DNA of 64,000 nucleotides from Clostridia bacterium (GTDB taxonomy: Bacteria; Bacillota; Clostridia; Oscillospirales; Acutalibacteraceae), in assembly GCA_017465505.1 (NCBI GenBank), contig JAFTWB010000024.1, forward strand, positions 62,001 to 126,000, in the 5' to 3' direction. A program made the position numbers and the translations under genes. Shown in pieces: positions 8,887 to 16,028 of the stretch. The notes below the pieces were generated by a model. It searched no databases, was not told where the DNA came from, and saw only the letters and a program-made list of their open reading frames with translations. Numbering within the stretch: position 1 is the stretch's first letter; each line of letters begins with the position of its first letter.

Positions 8887-9474
8887 TTACTCTAAAGTAA
8901 TGCCGTCCTCAGCAGCAACTGCACCGTCGTCCATACCAACAGCCATATCGCCTGCTACGCCCATATCGTCGCCTGCAGGAGCTTCTTCAAAGCTCTTGGG
9001 ACACATTACGAAGAATACAGTGTTGCCTGCTGCTTCGCAAATCATTTCCTCTGCCTCTGTGCAGATGTTCCATCTGAGGTTTGCGTTATCCTCAAGAGTC
9101 TTAACGAAAGCGTCAACATCACCGCCGTCAGCAACTGTGAAGATGTAACCAACAAAAGGAATTGTACCGATAGCAGGACCAAACATTACGCCCTCTTTAA
9201 AGCCCTTGATTTCATCGTTGAAACCATTGAGAAAGCCTTCCTCAACAGGCATAGAAGCAGGCATAAACTGAATTACTTCGTTTGCAAGAAGCTCGTCTGC
9301 GATTTCCTGGGGAGTCTTGTCTGTAAGTGTTTTGAACTCAGCAAGAAGCTTTGTGCCTACTGTTGTGGGAGCAGGGTCTGTTGCAGGCTCTGTTGTGCCT
9401 GTGGAACCTGTGCCGCAAGCGGCCATAGCGAACATCATAAGTGCTGCGAGGATAATAGCGATTGTCTTTTTCAT
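8887..9474 (-). CDS. Predicted lipoprotein in an ECF sigma operon
   Basis: 195 residues from ATG 9474 with AAAGGAG. Residues 1-19 end in the lipobox MAAC, so cysteine 20 is the likely lipid anchor, followed by a Thr/Pro/Gly linker. The rest, about 150 residues, resembles the small Clostridial lipoproteins near DUF4358 (pattern LADELLANEVIQFMP, EEGFLNGF), but I am unsure of the family. It follows the anti-sigma-like gene by 28 bp with no promoter visible in the gap, so it belongs to the sigma-factor operon and could be a surface sensor or a target of that system. The C-terminus is unusually Ala/Gly/Asp rich. Confidence 0.72.
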   Translation of the reverse strand: MKKTIAIILAALMMFAMAACGTGSTGTTEPATDPAPTTVGTKLLAEFKTLTDKTPQEIADELLANEVIQFMPASMPVEEGFLNGFNDEIKGFKEGVMFGPAIGTIPFVGYIFTVADGGDVDAFVKTLEDNANLRWNICTEAEEMICEAAGNTVFFVMCPKSFEEAPAGDDMGVAGDMAVGMDDGAVAAEDGITLE

Positions 9475-9502
9475 TTTAGTTTTCTCCTTTGATTTTTAAA
9501 AT

Positions 9503-10030
9503 TTAATTTATTTTGGCGGTAAAGCTACCGTCCGCTTCGTTTTGTGTAAGGGTGATTTCAGCCTTTCCCTCACTGCTTTCAAGGGTCATAACGCACTGAG
9601 GAAAATCACTTGTACGCTGAATCTCCCAGATAAGGCTTACCTCGCCTTCAAGTGTGGCTGAGGTTTTACGTTGTGAATCTATAACCACAGCGCCTTCGCT
9701 TACAGAGATTTCGGTTTTTCCATCCAGCTTAAGCTCAATAGGAAGGCAAAGCTCAGAGGAAGAACGCATATCAAAAGCCTTCGCAGGGCTTATGTCGTAA
9801 AACACAACGGAATCTGTAAGGCTCTGGCCGTTAAAGGTTACATCCACTGTGAAATCCTTGGAAAGAAAGGTAGCAACGCCAAAAATAAGCACCAGACAAG
9901 CCGCCAGAGAGCTTACCAGAGGGATTAAGTAAATTTTGGTTTTCTTAGGCTTGGAGGATACAACTTTATCAAAAAGCTCTTCGGGAGCTTTAATATTTTG
10001 GTACACCTCAACCTGAGATTTATTAAACAT
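9503..10030 (-). CDS. Anti-sigma-factor-like single-pass membrane protein
   Basis: 175 residues from ATG 10030, eight bases inside the end of the sigma gene (shared ATGTTTAA) and behind GAGGAGGAAAAGG, so the two are translationally coupled. Residues 1-38 are cytosolic and basic, residues 40-60 form one membrane span, and the remaining 110 residues are predicted outside. This is the usual plan for an anti-sigma factor, but I see no ZAS zinc motif (HxxxCxxC) and no RsgI signature, so the call rests on position and topology. An upstream GTG at 10063 in the same frame lies deep within the sigma gene and lacks a better ribosome site. Confidence 0.68.
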   Translation of the reverse strand: MFNKSQVEVYQNIKAPEELFDKVVSSKPKKTKIYLIPLVSSLAACLVLIFGVATFLSKDFTVDVTFNGQSLTDSVVFYDISPAKAFDMRSSSELCLPIELKLDGKTEISVSEGAVVIDSQRKTSATLEGEVSLIWEIQRTSDFPQCVMTLESSEGKAEITLTQNEADGSFTAKIN

Positions 10031-10508
10031 CCTTTTCCTCCTCTCGCAAAATATCACGGGCACGCTTGAGCCTCATTTTAGCGGCAGACAGGGAAATCTT
10101 AAGGACATCTGCTGTCTGCTGAAGGCTCAATCCCTCAAGACAATGAAGCACAACAACGCTTTTGTACTTTTCGGGGATAGCACTGAGGGTTTCAAAAAGT
10201 TCAACCTGACCTTTGGGAGCAGGGGTATCGGGAGCAATTTCACTGTCTGCGTGAAATTTAAGCCTGACTTTGCGGTGTCTTAAGATATCGTGACATCTGT
10301 TTACCGTTACCCTGAGAAACCAAGCTTTTTCGTGCTCGGAATCTTTGAAGCCCGGGGTGGTTGACATATATTTTATAAACACATCCTGTACTGCGTCCTG
10401 AGCGTCCATATCACTTTGAAGCTCAGATAAGGCTACTCGGTAGAGCATATCCGCATAAAGCTTATACACTGCTTCAATATTCAGTTTTGAGCCTGCGGAG
10501 TTGTCCAC
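10023..10508 (-). CDS. ECF-type RNA polymerase sigma factor
   Basis: 161 residues from GTG 10508 with AGGAGGG. Region 2 is seen at residues 12-80 (DMLYRVALSELQSDMDAQDA then VQDVFIKYM, and WFLRVTVNRCHDILR), region 4 at about 105-155 (LSAIPEKYKSVVVLHCLEG, then the HTH LSLQQTADVLKISLSAAKMR). Region 3 is missing, as expected for group 4 sigma factors. It would direct RNA polymerase to a small regulon, probably including its own operon with the anti-sigma-like protein and the lipoprotein. No obvious autoregulated promoter is visible in the 40 bp between its start and the terminator upstream. Confidence 0.9.
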   Translation of the reverse strand: MDNSAGSKLNIEAVYKLYADMLYRVALSELQSDMDAQDAVQDVFIKYMSTTPGFKDSEHEKAWFLRVTVNRCHDILRHRKVRLKFHADSEIAPDTPAPKGQVELFETLSAIPEKYKSVVVLHCLEGLSLQQTADVLKISLSAAKMRLKRARDILREEEKDV

Positions 10509-10546
10509 TTTTTTAGCCCTCCTGTAATATAAACGATTGAAAAGGC

Positions 10547-10577
10547 AAAAAGGTCACAAATAAAATGTGACCTTTTT
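10547..10577 (-). terminator. Intrinsic terminator of the CBM26-dockerin gene
   Basis: AAAAAGGTCACA with its complement around AATAAAA; on the minus strand the stem is followed by TTTTTGCC. Confidence 0.85.
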
Positions 10578-10589
10578 AAATTTTTTAAA

Positions 10590-13500
10590 TTATGAAATGC
10601 ACTCACCTATGGGATAAGGTACTTCTATCTTTGCAACGAATTTCTGAATAGCCGTTGCGTCCTTGACGTTTACCTTGTCGTCTGAGTTTACGTCGCTACG
10701 CTTAAAGGCAATTTCAGAAAGTTCTGAAAGCTTTGCGGCGTATCTCTGAATAAGGGTTGCGTCCTTAACGTTGATTTTGCCGTTGTCGTCTGCGTCACCA
10801 AGAAGTAAGCCTTCAAGGACTACCGTTGTATTATCAACACCAACAGAAGATGTAGGAGTAATAATTATAGCTCCCGTGCTGCTCTCTGTGGGAGCGGTGG
10901 AAACGCCCTCTGAGGGGTCTGTATCTTCACCTGTTGTGGGAGCAACAACTGTTGTGGGAGCAACAACTGTTGTGCTTTCACTTGGGTCAGTGCTTGGTGA
11001 AGTTGTGGGAATTTCAGGGTCAGCAGGCTTTGTGGGCACAACGGGCTCACTTGGCTCGGTAACAGGTGGAATAATAACCTCAACCGCCTCGCCTATTGTA
11101 TAATAAATGGTCTTTGAAACTTCCTTGCCGCTCTTGGTTTCTGCGGTTGCAGTAAGTTCGTATGTGCCAACCTCCATAAAGGTGCAAGGCATTGTGTTTT
11201 CAGCAGATACTAACCCTCTGCCGTTTACAACAAAGGTTACAGTATAGTCTTCATCTGTGCCGTAAAGCTCTGCCTTAAGAGTAAGCTCAGTGCCTACGCT
11301 TTGAGCACTTGACTTATCTGCACCGAAGTTAAGCTCAAGAGGAGCTTCTTCTATAACTGTATCAGAGAGCAATGCACCAACTCTTGCAAGAGGAACGGAG
11401 ATATTGTCTGTGTCCTCTTTTTCGTGAGAGGTGGAATCCTCATAGGAATAAGGCAGGTTGGCATTATCAAGACAACTGGGGTCGTGAGGCAGGGTGTTCA
11501 TTGCAGATGTACCGAAGGTGGACACAAGCATAGCACCAATACCCTGTTTTTCAATATACTCTCTGTCGATACCAAGGTGCTCAAGAGGCACTTTGATTTC
11601 GTAGATAAAGCCATCGTCTGCATCGTAGCCTTCGTCAAAGAAGTTAACCCAATCTGCGTTATCGGAATAGGAGTCGCCGATTTCACGACCTGAGCCGTAA
11701 CCGTTTACGCCTATAACCTCATCTGAAAGTGTACCGTAGTCCCAGGCAATTTCAAAGCCGTTGCGGTTTTTTACACCGGGGTCATTTGTAGGTCTGCCTA
11801 TATTGACAGATTCAGTATAGTTGAAGAAGCCTTCCTCATCAAGAGGGATAATTGCTGCACCGCCGTTTGTATTGGCAGAGTCAAAGGCAATAAAGGTGTC
11901 GATATTGGTATCAAAGGTAAGACCTGAGCCCCACACAGAGTCGGACTCCACCCAGGTGTCTGTCTTGATGTCAAGCTCTCTTGCCTTGCCCGAGGCGTGT
12001 TTTGCAGGGTCAACACTGAGAAGCATATACACAGGAAGTCCCGGATTCCAGATAGATCCGTTGGGCTTCTGGGCTGAGAAGATTTCATCTCCGCCTAAAA
12101 CAGAGCTGACATTTGCCATCTCCCACATAAAGTAGAGGTTTTCATCGTCCCAGCTGGCATAAAGGGCGTAATCGTCCACAGCTCTCTCGTGAATTGCAGA
12201 AGGCATATAAACTCTGGGGTCGTCATTTGCAACACCCTGAGCAATAAGCATTGAGCTGTCCCAATCGTCTGCTTTACCGTCAACTGTAATGGAAGTTGAA
12301 TATTTGCCCAGCTTCAAATCAGGGTTTGTGGCATAGTTACCGCCCACAGCAGGAGTTTTTGAGCCGTCTGTGGGAGAATAAAAGCCGGACTCGGTTGCTT
12401 TGAATGTCTTGTAGTATTTAATGTCGGTTACGGTTACTGTGCCGTCCTTGCCTTCGGCTTTAAGGGTAAGAGTGATTTCACTGTTGCCGATTTTGCCCTG
12501 ACCAACGGCGATAGTTGTACGCTCTGTGTATTCAAACTCAGCACCGCCGTCAACACAATAACTGCCCTTTACGGCATTTTTAAGGTCGATATCAACGTTA
12601 AGTACGTCGCCACCGAACTTTGTACCGTCGACAATGTAAGCAAAACCGTAGGGCTTTGAATCGGGCTTACCGTAGTCTATCCACTCATTGTCCTTTGTAA
12701 GAAGCTTGCACTGACCAACCTTCAGACTCATTCCGCCTGATTCGGGGTACTGCTCAGAGCCTTCCAAATCGCCGTCCTGTCCGTCGTTAATAATAATGCT
12801 TTCGGACTTATAGGTTGAATCAAAGGTGATATAATAAAGACCGCTCTTTGAGTCCTTAAGCATTGCCTGACCGGGCCAATCGCCATTTTCCTTTGTGCCG
12901 TAAGCATAACAATATACATTTTCCCAATTAAATGCAGAATTATCAAAATAAACTATTGAAGCACCAACAGGAGAATCTGTTTTGGTGTAAGTATAGGAAA
13001 CTTCAGCGGTTTCTGCACCTTCTCCTGCCTTGAGAGTAAGTGTAAACTTATCCCCCACCAAGCCGTCTTTGCCAATGGTAATTTTCTCCCCGTCGGTGTA
13101 TTCTGTTTCCTTACCGCCGTTTATGGAGTAAGTACCTGACTCTACCTCGGTAACATAGAGGATAACGTCGATACTGTCAATAAAATCACAGGACTCAACA
13201 GAAGCCATAACATTGACGCCAATACCCATAAGGGTTTCCCAGGTAAGATTCCAGCACTCGTTGCCGTAATCGTTTTTACCTGCACTGCTTGTTATAACGC
13301 CCATCTGTCCGCTTTGAGGAAATTTAAGGTTAACGGTCTGGTGAGGGTCAGATACATTCTCACTGCCGCCGTCGTTGATGTTAAATTCCGTAAAGGTCGA
13401 GGTTGCCTTGAAAGAATAAAGACTTCCGCCTTCTTTGGTCATTTTTACTCCCGGCCAGCTGGGTGCACCGGAGCCTGACCACCAATAGACGTAAATCTCG

Positions 13501-13634
13501 TCATTCCAATCCGCAGGCTTCTGGAAAAAGAAAATATCTCCCGAAGCGGCGTTAACCGTCAGCATAAGACTGAATGCACTTACAAGAACAAGAAGTGCCA
13601 GAAATAAGCTTAATATTTTTTTACTGCTTTTCAA
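10590..13634 (-). CDS. Secreted CBM26-like and CBM9-like dockerin protein (starch-binding complex component)
   Basis: 1014 residues from TTG 13634, decided by AAGGAGGAG seven bases upstream. Order: signal peptide 1-30; CBM26-like module 34-125 (YVYWWSGSGAPSWPGVKMTK); Ig-like or spacer segment; second CBM26-like module 226-310 (VYCYAYGTKENGDWPGQAML); another spacer; a CBM9-like domain about 445-715 (TVDGKADDWDSS, ALYASWDDENLYFMWEM); an Ig-like domain about 768-845; a Pro/Thr/Ser linker; and a C-terminal dockerin, LLGDADDNGKINVKDATLIQ and DVNSDDKVNVKDATAIQKF. CBM26 modules bind alpha-glucans, so it probably brings starch to a cohesin-based complex. No catalytic domain is evident. Own promoter and terminator, so monocistronic. 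Module borders are approximate. Confidence 0.85.
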   Translation of the reverse strand: MKSSKKILSLFLALLVLVSAFSLMLTVNAASGDIFFFQKPADWNDEIYVYWWSGSGAPSWPGVKMTKEGGSLYSFKATSTFTEFNINDGGSENVSDPHQTVNLKFPQSGQMGVITSSAGKNDYGNECWNLTWETLMGIGVNVMASVESCDFIDSIDVILYVTEVESGTYSINGGKETEYTDGEKITIGKDGLVGDKFTLTLKAGEGAETAEVSYTYTKTDSPVGASIVYFDNSAFNWENVYCYAYGTKENGDWPGQAMLKDSKSGLYYITFDSTYKSESIIINDGQDGDLEGSEQYPESGGMSLKVGQCKLLTKDNEWIDYGKPDSKPYGFAYIVDGTKFGGDVLNVDIDLKNAVKGSYCVDGGAEFEYTERTTIAVGQGKIGNSEITLTLKAEGKDGTVTVTDIKYYKTFKATESGFYSPTDGSKTPAVGGNYATNPDLKLGKYSTSITVDGKADDWDSSMLIAQGVANDDPRVYMPSAIHERAVDDYALYASWDDENLYFMWEMANVSSVLGGDEIFSAQKPNGSIWNPGLPVYMLLSVDPAKHASGKARELDIKTDTWVESDSVWGSGLTFDTNIDTFIAFDSANTNGGAAIIPLDEEGFFNYTESVNIGRPTNDPGVKNRNGFEIAWDYGTLSDEVIGVNGYGSGREIGDSYSDNADWVNFFDEGYDADDGFIYEIKVPLEHLGIDREYIEKQGIGAMLVSTFGTSAMNTLPHDPSCLDNANLPYSYEDSTSHEKEDTDNISVPLARVGALLSDTVIEEAPLELNFGADKSSAQSVGTELTLKAELYGTDEDYTVTFVVNGRGLVSAENTMPCTFMEVGTYELTATAETKSGKEVSKTIYYTIGEAVEVIIPPVTEPSEPVVPTKPADPEIPTTSPSTDPSESTTVVAPTTVVAPTTGEDTDPSEGVSTAPTESSTGAIIITPTSSVGVDNTTVVLEGLLLGDADDNGKINVKDATLIQRYAAKLSELSEIAFKRSDVNSDDKVNVKDATAIQKFVAKIEVPYPIGECIS

Positions 13635-13669
13635 TTTAATCTCCTCCTTGCGAGATTTTGATTGTATAT

Positions 13670-13698
13670 ATTATATATTCTTTTCCTCTTTTTAACAA
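13670..13698 (-). promoter_or_regulatory. Sigma-A promoter of the CBM26-dockerin gene
   Basis: Minus strand TTGTTA (13698-13693), 17-bp spacer, perfect TATAAT (13675-13670). Confidence 0.65.
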
Positions 13699-13766
13699 TG
13701 GTTTTCAACATAAAAAATAAATTTTGTATATTTTTGCAAGAAAATGTCAAAAATAAAGAAGTCTCA

Positions 13767-13795
13767 TTGAAAGTTGCGGCCTTTACTGATATAAT
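13767..13795 (+). promoter_or_regulatory. Sigma-A promoter of the pseudouridine synthase gene
   Basis: TTGAAA (13767-13772), 17-bp spacer, TATAAT (13790-13795); the start codon is 24 bases further with GAGG between. Confidence 0.78.
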
Positions 13796-13819
13796 TCAAA
13801 TATACAGTGAGGTATTATT

Positions 13820-14773
13820 ATGAGAGAACTTACTATTAACAAAAACGACGCAGGACAGCGTCTGGATAAATTTCTTTCAAAGAAATTCAAGACTATGCCC
13901 AAGTCCCTGATGTATAAATACATCCGCATTAAATGTATAAAGATTAACTCCAAAAAGTGCAAGATTGACGATGTGCTTAAAGAAGGCGATATACTCACCT
14001 TTTACATCAAGGACGAGTTTTTTGCCGAACAGCCCGAGAGCTATGATTTTTGCAAAGCTCCCGTAAAACTTTCCATTGTTTATGAGGATGAAAACCTTTT
14101 GCTTCTGGACAAGCCTCAGGGGCTTCTGGTGCACCCTGACAAGGAGTATCATTTTGACTCTCTTATAGCCAGAGTCAAGCATTATTTATACGACAAGGGC
14201 GAATATAACCCCAAAGAAGAAAACTCCTTCTCCCCTGCTACTGTCAACAGAATTGACAGAAACACAGGTGGAATCGTAATTGCCGCCAAGAACAGTACCG
14301 CTCTCAAAACTCTTAACCGACTTATGAAAGAAAGAAGGATTGAGAAATACTACCTTTGCCTTTGTGAAGGTGTTTTCAGAAAGAAAGAAGGCTTAATTCA
14401 AAGCGGACTTAAGAAGAACGAAAAGAACAATACCGTCACCAAAGTAAAGCTGGGCGACAAGGACAGTAAGGAATCCGCCACCAAATACAGGGTTATTGAT
14501 GAAAAAGGCGGTTACTCACTGGTGGAGTGTCAGCTTCTTACAGGAAGGACTCACCAGATAAGAGTTCATATGGCGAGCCTTAAGCACCCTCTCGCAGGAG
14601 ATACAAAATACGGCGGAAAAGCCCTGAGAATCCACGGAAACGTGGGTCAGGCACTTTACTCTTACAAGCTTAAGTTTACAGGCTGTGAGGACACAGAGCT
14701 GAGTTACCTTGAGGGTAAGGAATTTGAAGTGGAAAATATATGGTTTGCAAAAAACGGACAAATCGCTCTTTGA
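13820..14773 (+). CDS. RluA-family ribosomal/tRNA pseudouridine synthase
   Basis: 317 residues. An N-terminal S4 RNA-binding domain (residues 10-72, QRLDKFLSKKFKTMPKSLMY) precedes the RluA catalytic domain. The catalytic aspartate lies in NRIDRNTGGIVIAAK near residue 149, where most relatives read RLDxxTSG; the aspartate itself is kept. TGRTHQIRVHMASL near residue 243 is the second family block. It would convert specific uridines in 23S rRNA or tRNA to pseudouridine. The target cannot be told from sequence; RluC/RluD-like is the nearest guess. Convergent with pgeF, with only 16 bp and no clear terminator between them. Confidence 0.9.
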   Translation: MRELTINKNDAGQRLDKFLSKKFKTMPKSLMYKYIRIKCIKINSKKCKIDDVLKEGDILTFYIKDEFFAEQPESYDFCKAPVKLSIVYEDENLLLLDKPQGLLVHPDKEYHFDSLIARVKHYLYDKGEYNPKEENSFSPATVNRIDRNTGGIVIAAKNSTALKTLNRLMKERRIEKYYLCLCEGVFRKKEGLIQSGLKKNEKNNTVTKVKLGDKDSKESATKYRVIDEKGGYSLVECQLLTGRTHQIRVHMASLKHPLAGDTKYGGKALRIHGNVGQALYSYKLKFTGCEDTELSYLEGKEFEVENIWFAKNGQIAL

Positions 14774-14789
14774 TTTGTCTGTTTCGCTT

Positions 14790-15626
14790 TTAATATAGAA
14801 TTTTCATAAATGCCGCCATTGTACCGCGGTTTCCACCCGTTGCACGGTGAGACCACAAGAGCTCACTGTTGCACTTTGTGCAAAGGTCAGAAATAATTAT
14901 GTTTTCTTCCTTAACACCGACGCTCATAAGTAGAAGCTTGTTGGTAAGAGCAAGGTCTGCCATAAATTTGCCATTGCCTTTGTCGGTTAAAATGGCCTTT
15001 GTATCAATTTCATCAAGAGCCTTGAACTCATCCGCACAGGCTGAGTCTATTTCGTAGCAACATTTGCCGATTACAGGGCCGATGGCACAGATTAAGTCCT
15101 CAGCTTTAGTGCCGAAGGCTTCTTCCATCTTCTTCACGGTATTGACGCATATTCTGCTTACTGTGCCACGCCAGCCTGCGTGAGCAAGCCCTATGGCGTG
15201 AGTCTTTGTATCCACAAAAAACACGGGAGTACAGTCGGCATAATAGGTAACAAGAGTGACGTCCTTGGAATTTGTCACCAAGGCGTCGGCAGATGTCCAC
15301 TGTCTTTCTCTGAGGATACCGTGGCCTCTGTCGCTCTCATCCACCACCTGCACCATTGCTTCGTGAATCTGAACAGATGAGCATAGGCTTTCGTATTCAA
15401 AGCCTGCCGAATTACAAATAAGCCTGTAATTTTCAAGAACGGTTTCTCTGTCATCTCCCCTGCCGAAAGCAAGGTTCATACTCTCACAAACGCCCTTGGA
15501 AACACCACCTAATCTGGTGGAAAAAGCGTGGCGGATAAAGGGAATTTGGCTCAATGCGTTGTAAGTTAAATAAGGAGTTTTATCTCCTTTTAAGGTCATA
15601 GTCTGAGAATTTACGGGATAAGTCAT
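14790..15626 (-). CDS. pgeF: PgeF/YfiH-family (laccase-like) multicopper purine nucleosidase / peptidoglycan editing factor
   Basis: 278 residues, ATG 15626 with GAGGTG. Family signatures are YADCTPVFFVDTKTHAIGLA then HAGWRGTVSRIC (metal-binding Cys and His near residues 130-152) and ICAIGPVIGKCCYEID near residue 190. Members have been described both as cytosolic purine nucleoside phosphorylase/adenosine deaminase (YlmD-like) and as an editing factor that keeps serine out of peptidoglycan precursors. Which activity applies here is open. It stands alone, divergent from a small Cys-rich gene. Confidence 0.9.
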   Translation of the reverse strand: MTYPVNSQTMTLKGDKTPYLTYNALSQIPFIRHAFSTRLGGVSKGVCESMNLAFGRGDDRETVLENYRLICNSAGFEYESLCSSVQIHEAMVQVVDESDRGHGILRERQWTSADALVTNSKDVTLVTYYADCTPVFFVDTKTHAIGLAHAGWRGTVSRICVNTVKKMEEAFGTKAEDLICAIGPVIGKCCYEIDSACADEFKALDEIDTKAILTDKGNGKFMADLALTNKLLLMSVGVKEENIIISDLCTKCNSELLWSHRATGGNRGTMAAFMKILY

Positions 15627-15666
15627 TTTTTCACCTCAAAAGTATTTTACAACAGCAGAAAACAAC

Positions 15667-15695
15667 TTGCAAGTATTAAGTATATATGTTAAAAT
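15667..15695 (+). promoter_or_regulatory. Sigma-A promoter of the small Cys-rich gene
   Basis: TTGCAA (15667-15672), 17-bp spacer, TAAAAT (15690-15695), 36 bases before the ATG. Confidence 0.58.
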
Positions 15696-15731
15696 AAAAA
15701 TAATAATTCTTTTAGTAAGGACGGCTCAAGA

Positions 15732-15944
15732 ATGTTGAATTCCAAAAAGCTTTTTGGCGAGAATATTATTCATAACTGCAACTACTGCCAGAATTGTGTA
15801 GTTGAAAGCGAAACCACCTTCTGCAAGGTTAAGAAAAAAATAAATGCCAAGGGCAAGTGCCCCAAGTTTACATATAATCCCACAATGCGTAAGGTTACTT
15901 TACAGACTCTGGGAGATTACAGTACAGAAGATTTTTCACTTTGA
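15732..15944 (+). CDS. Small Cys-rich protein, probable zinc ribbon
   Basis: 70 residues. Five cysteines occur as CNYCQNC (residues 16-22), a single C near 31 and CPKF near 43, with one histidine next to the first pair, so a small metal-binding fold is likely. The pattern is familiar from short hypothetical proteins of Clostridia that have no assigned role. It has a promoter, a modest AAGGACGG ribosome site, and a terminator directly after the stop, so it looks like a real one-gene unit in spite of its length. Function unknown. Confidence 0.72.
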   Translation: MLNSKKLFGENIIHNCNYCQNCVVESETTFCKVKKKINAKGKCPKFTYNPTMRKVTLQTLGDYSTEDFSL

Positions 15945-15950
15945 TTTTCA

Positions 15951-15974
15951 GCAGGCAAATACGCCTGCTTTTTC
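15951..15974 (+). terminator. Intrinsic terminator of the small Cys-rich gene
   Basis: GCAGGC / GCCTGC hairpin followed by TTTTTC. Confidence 0.7.
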
Positions 15975-15983
15975 TTTGCAAAG

Positions 15984-16012
15984 AAAAAACCGCTCAGATT
16001 GAGCGGTTTTTT
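15984..16012. terminator. Bidirectional intrinsic terminator
   Basis: Perfect 12-bp inverted repeat, AAAAAACCGCTC (15984-15995) and complement (16001-16012), loop AGATT. Ends the fibro-slime gene on the minus strand. Confidence 0.9.
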
Positions 16013-16028
16013 GCTTTATAGAATAAGA

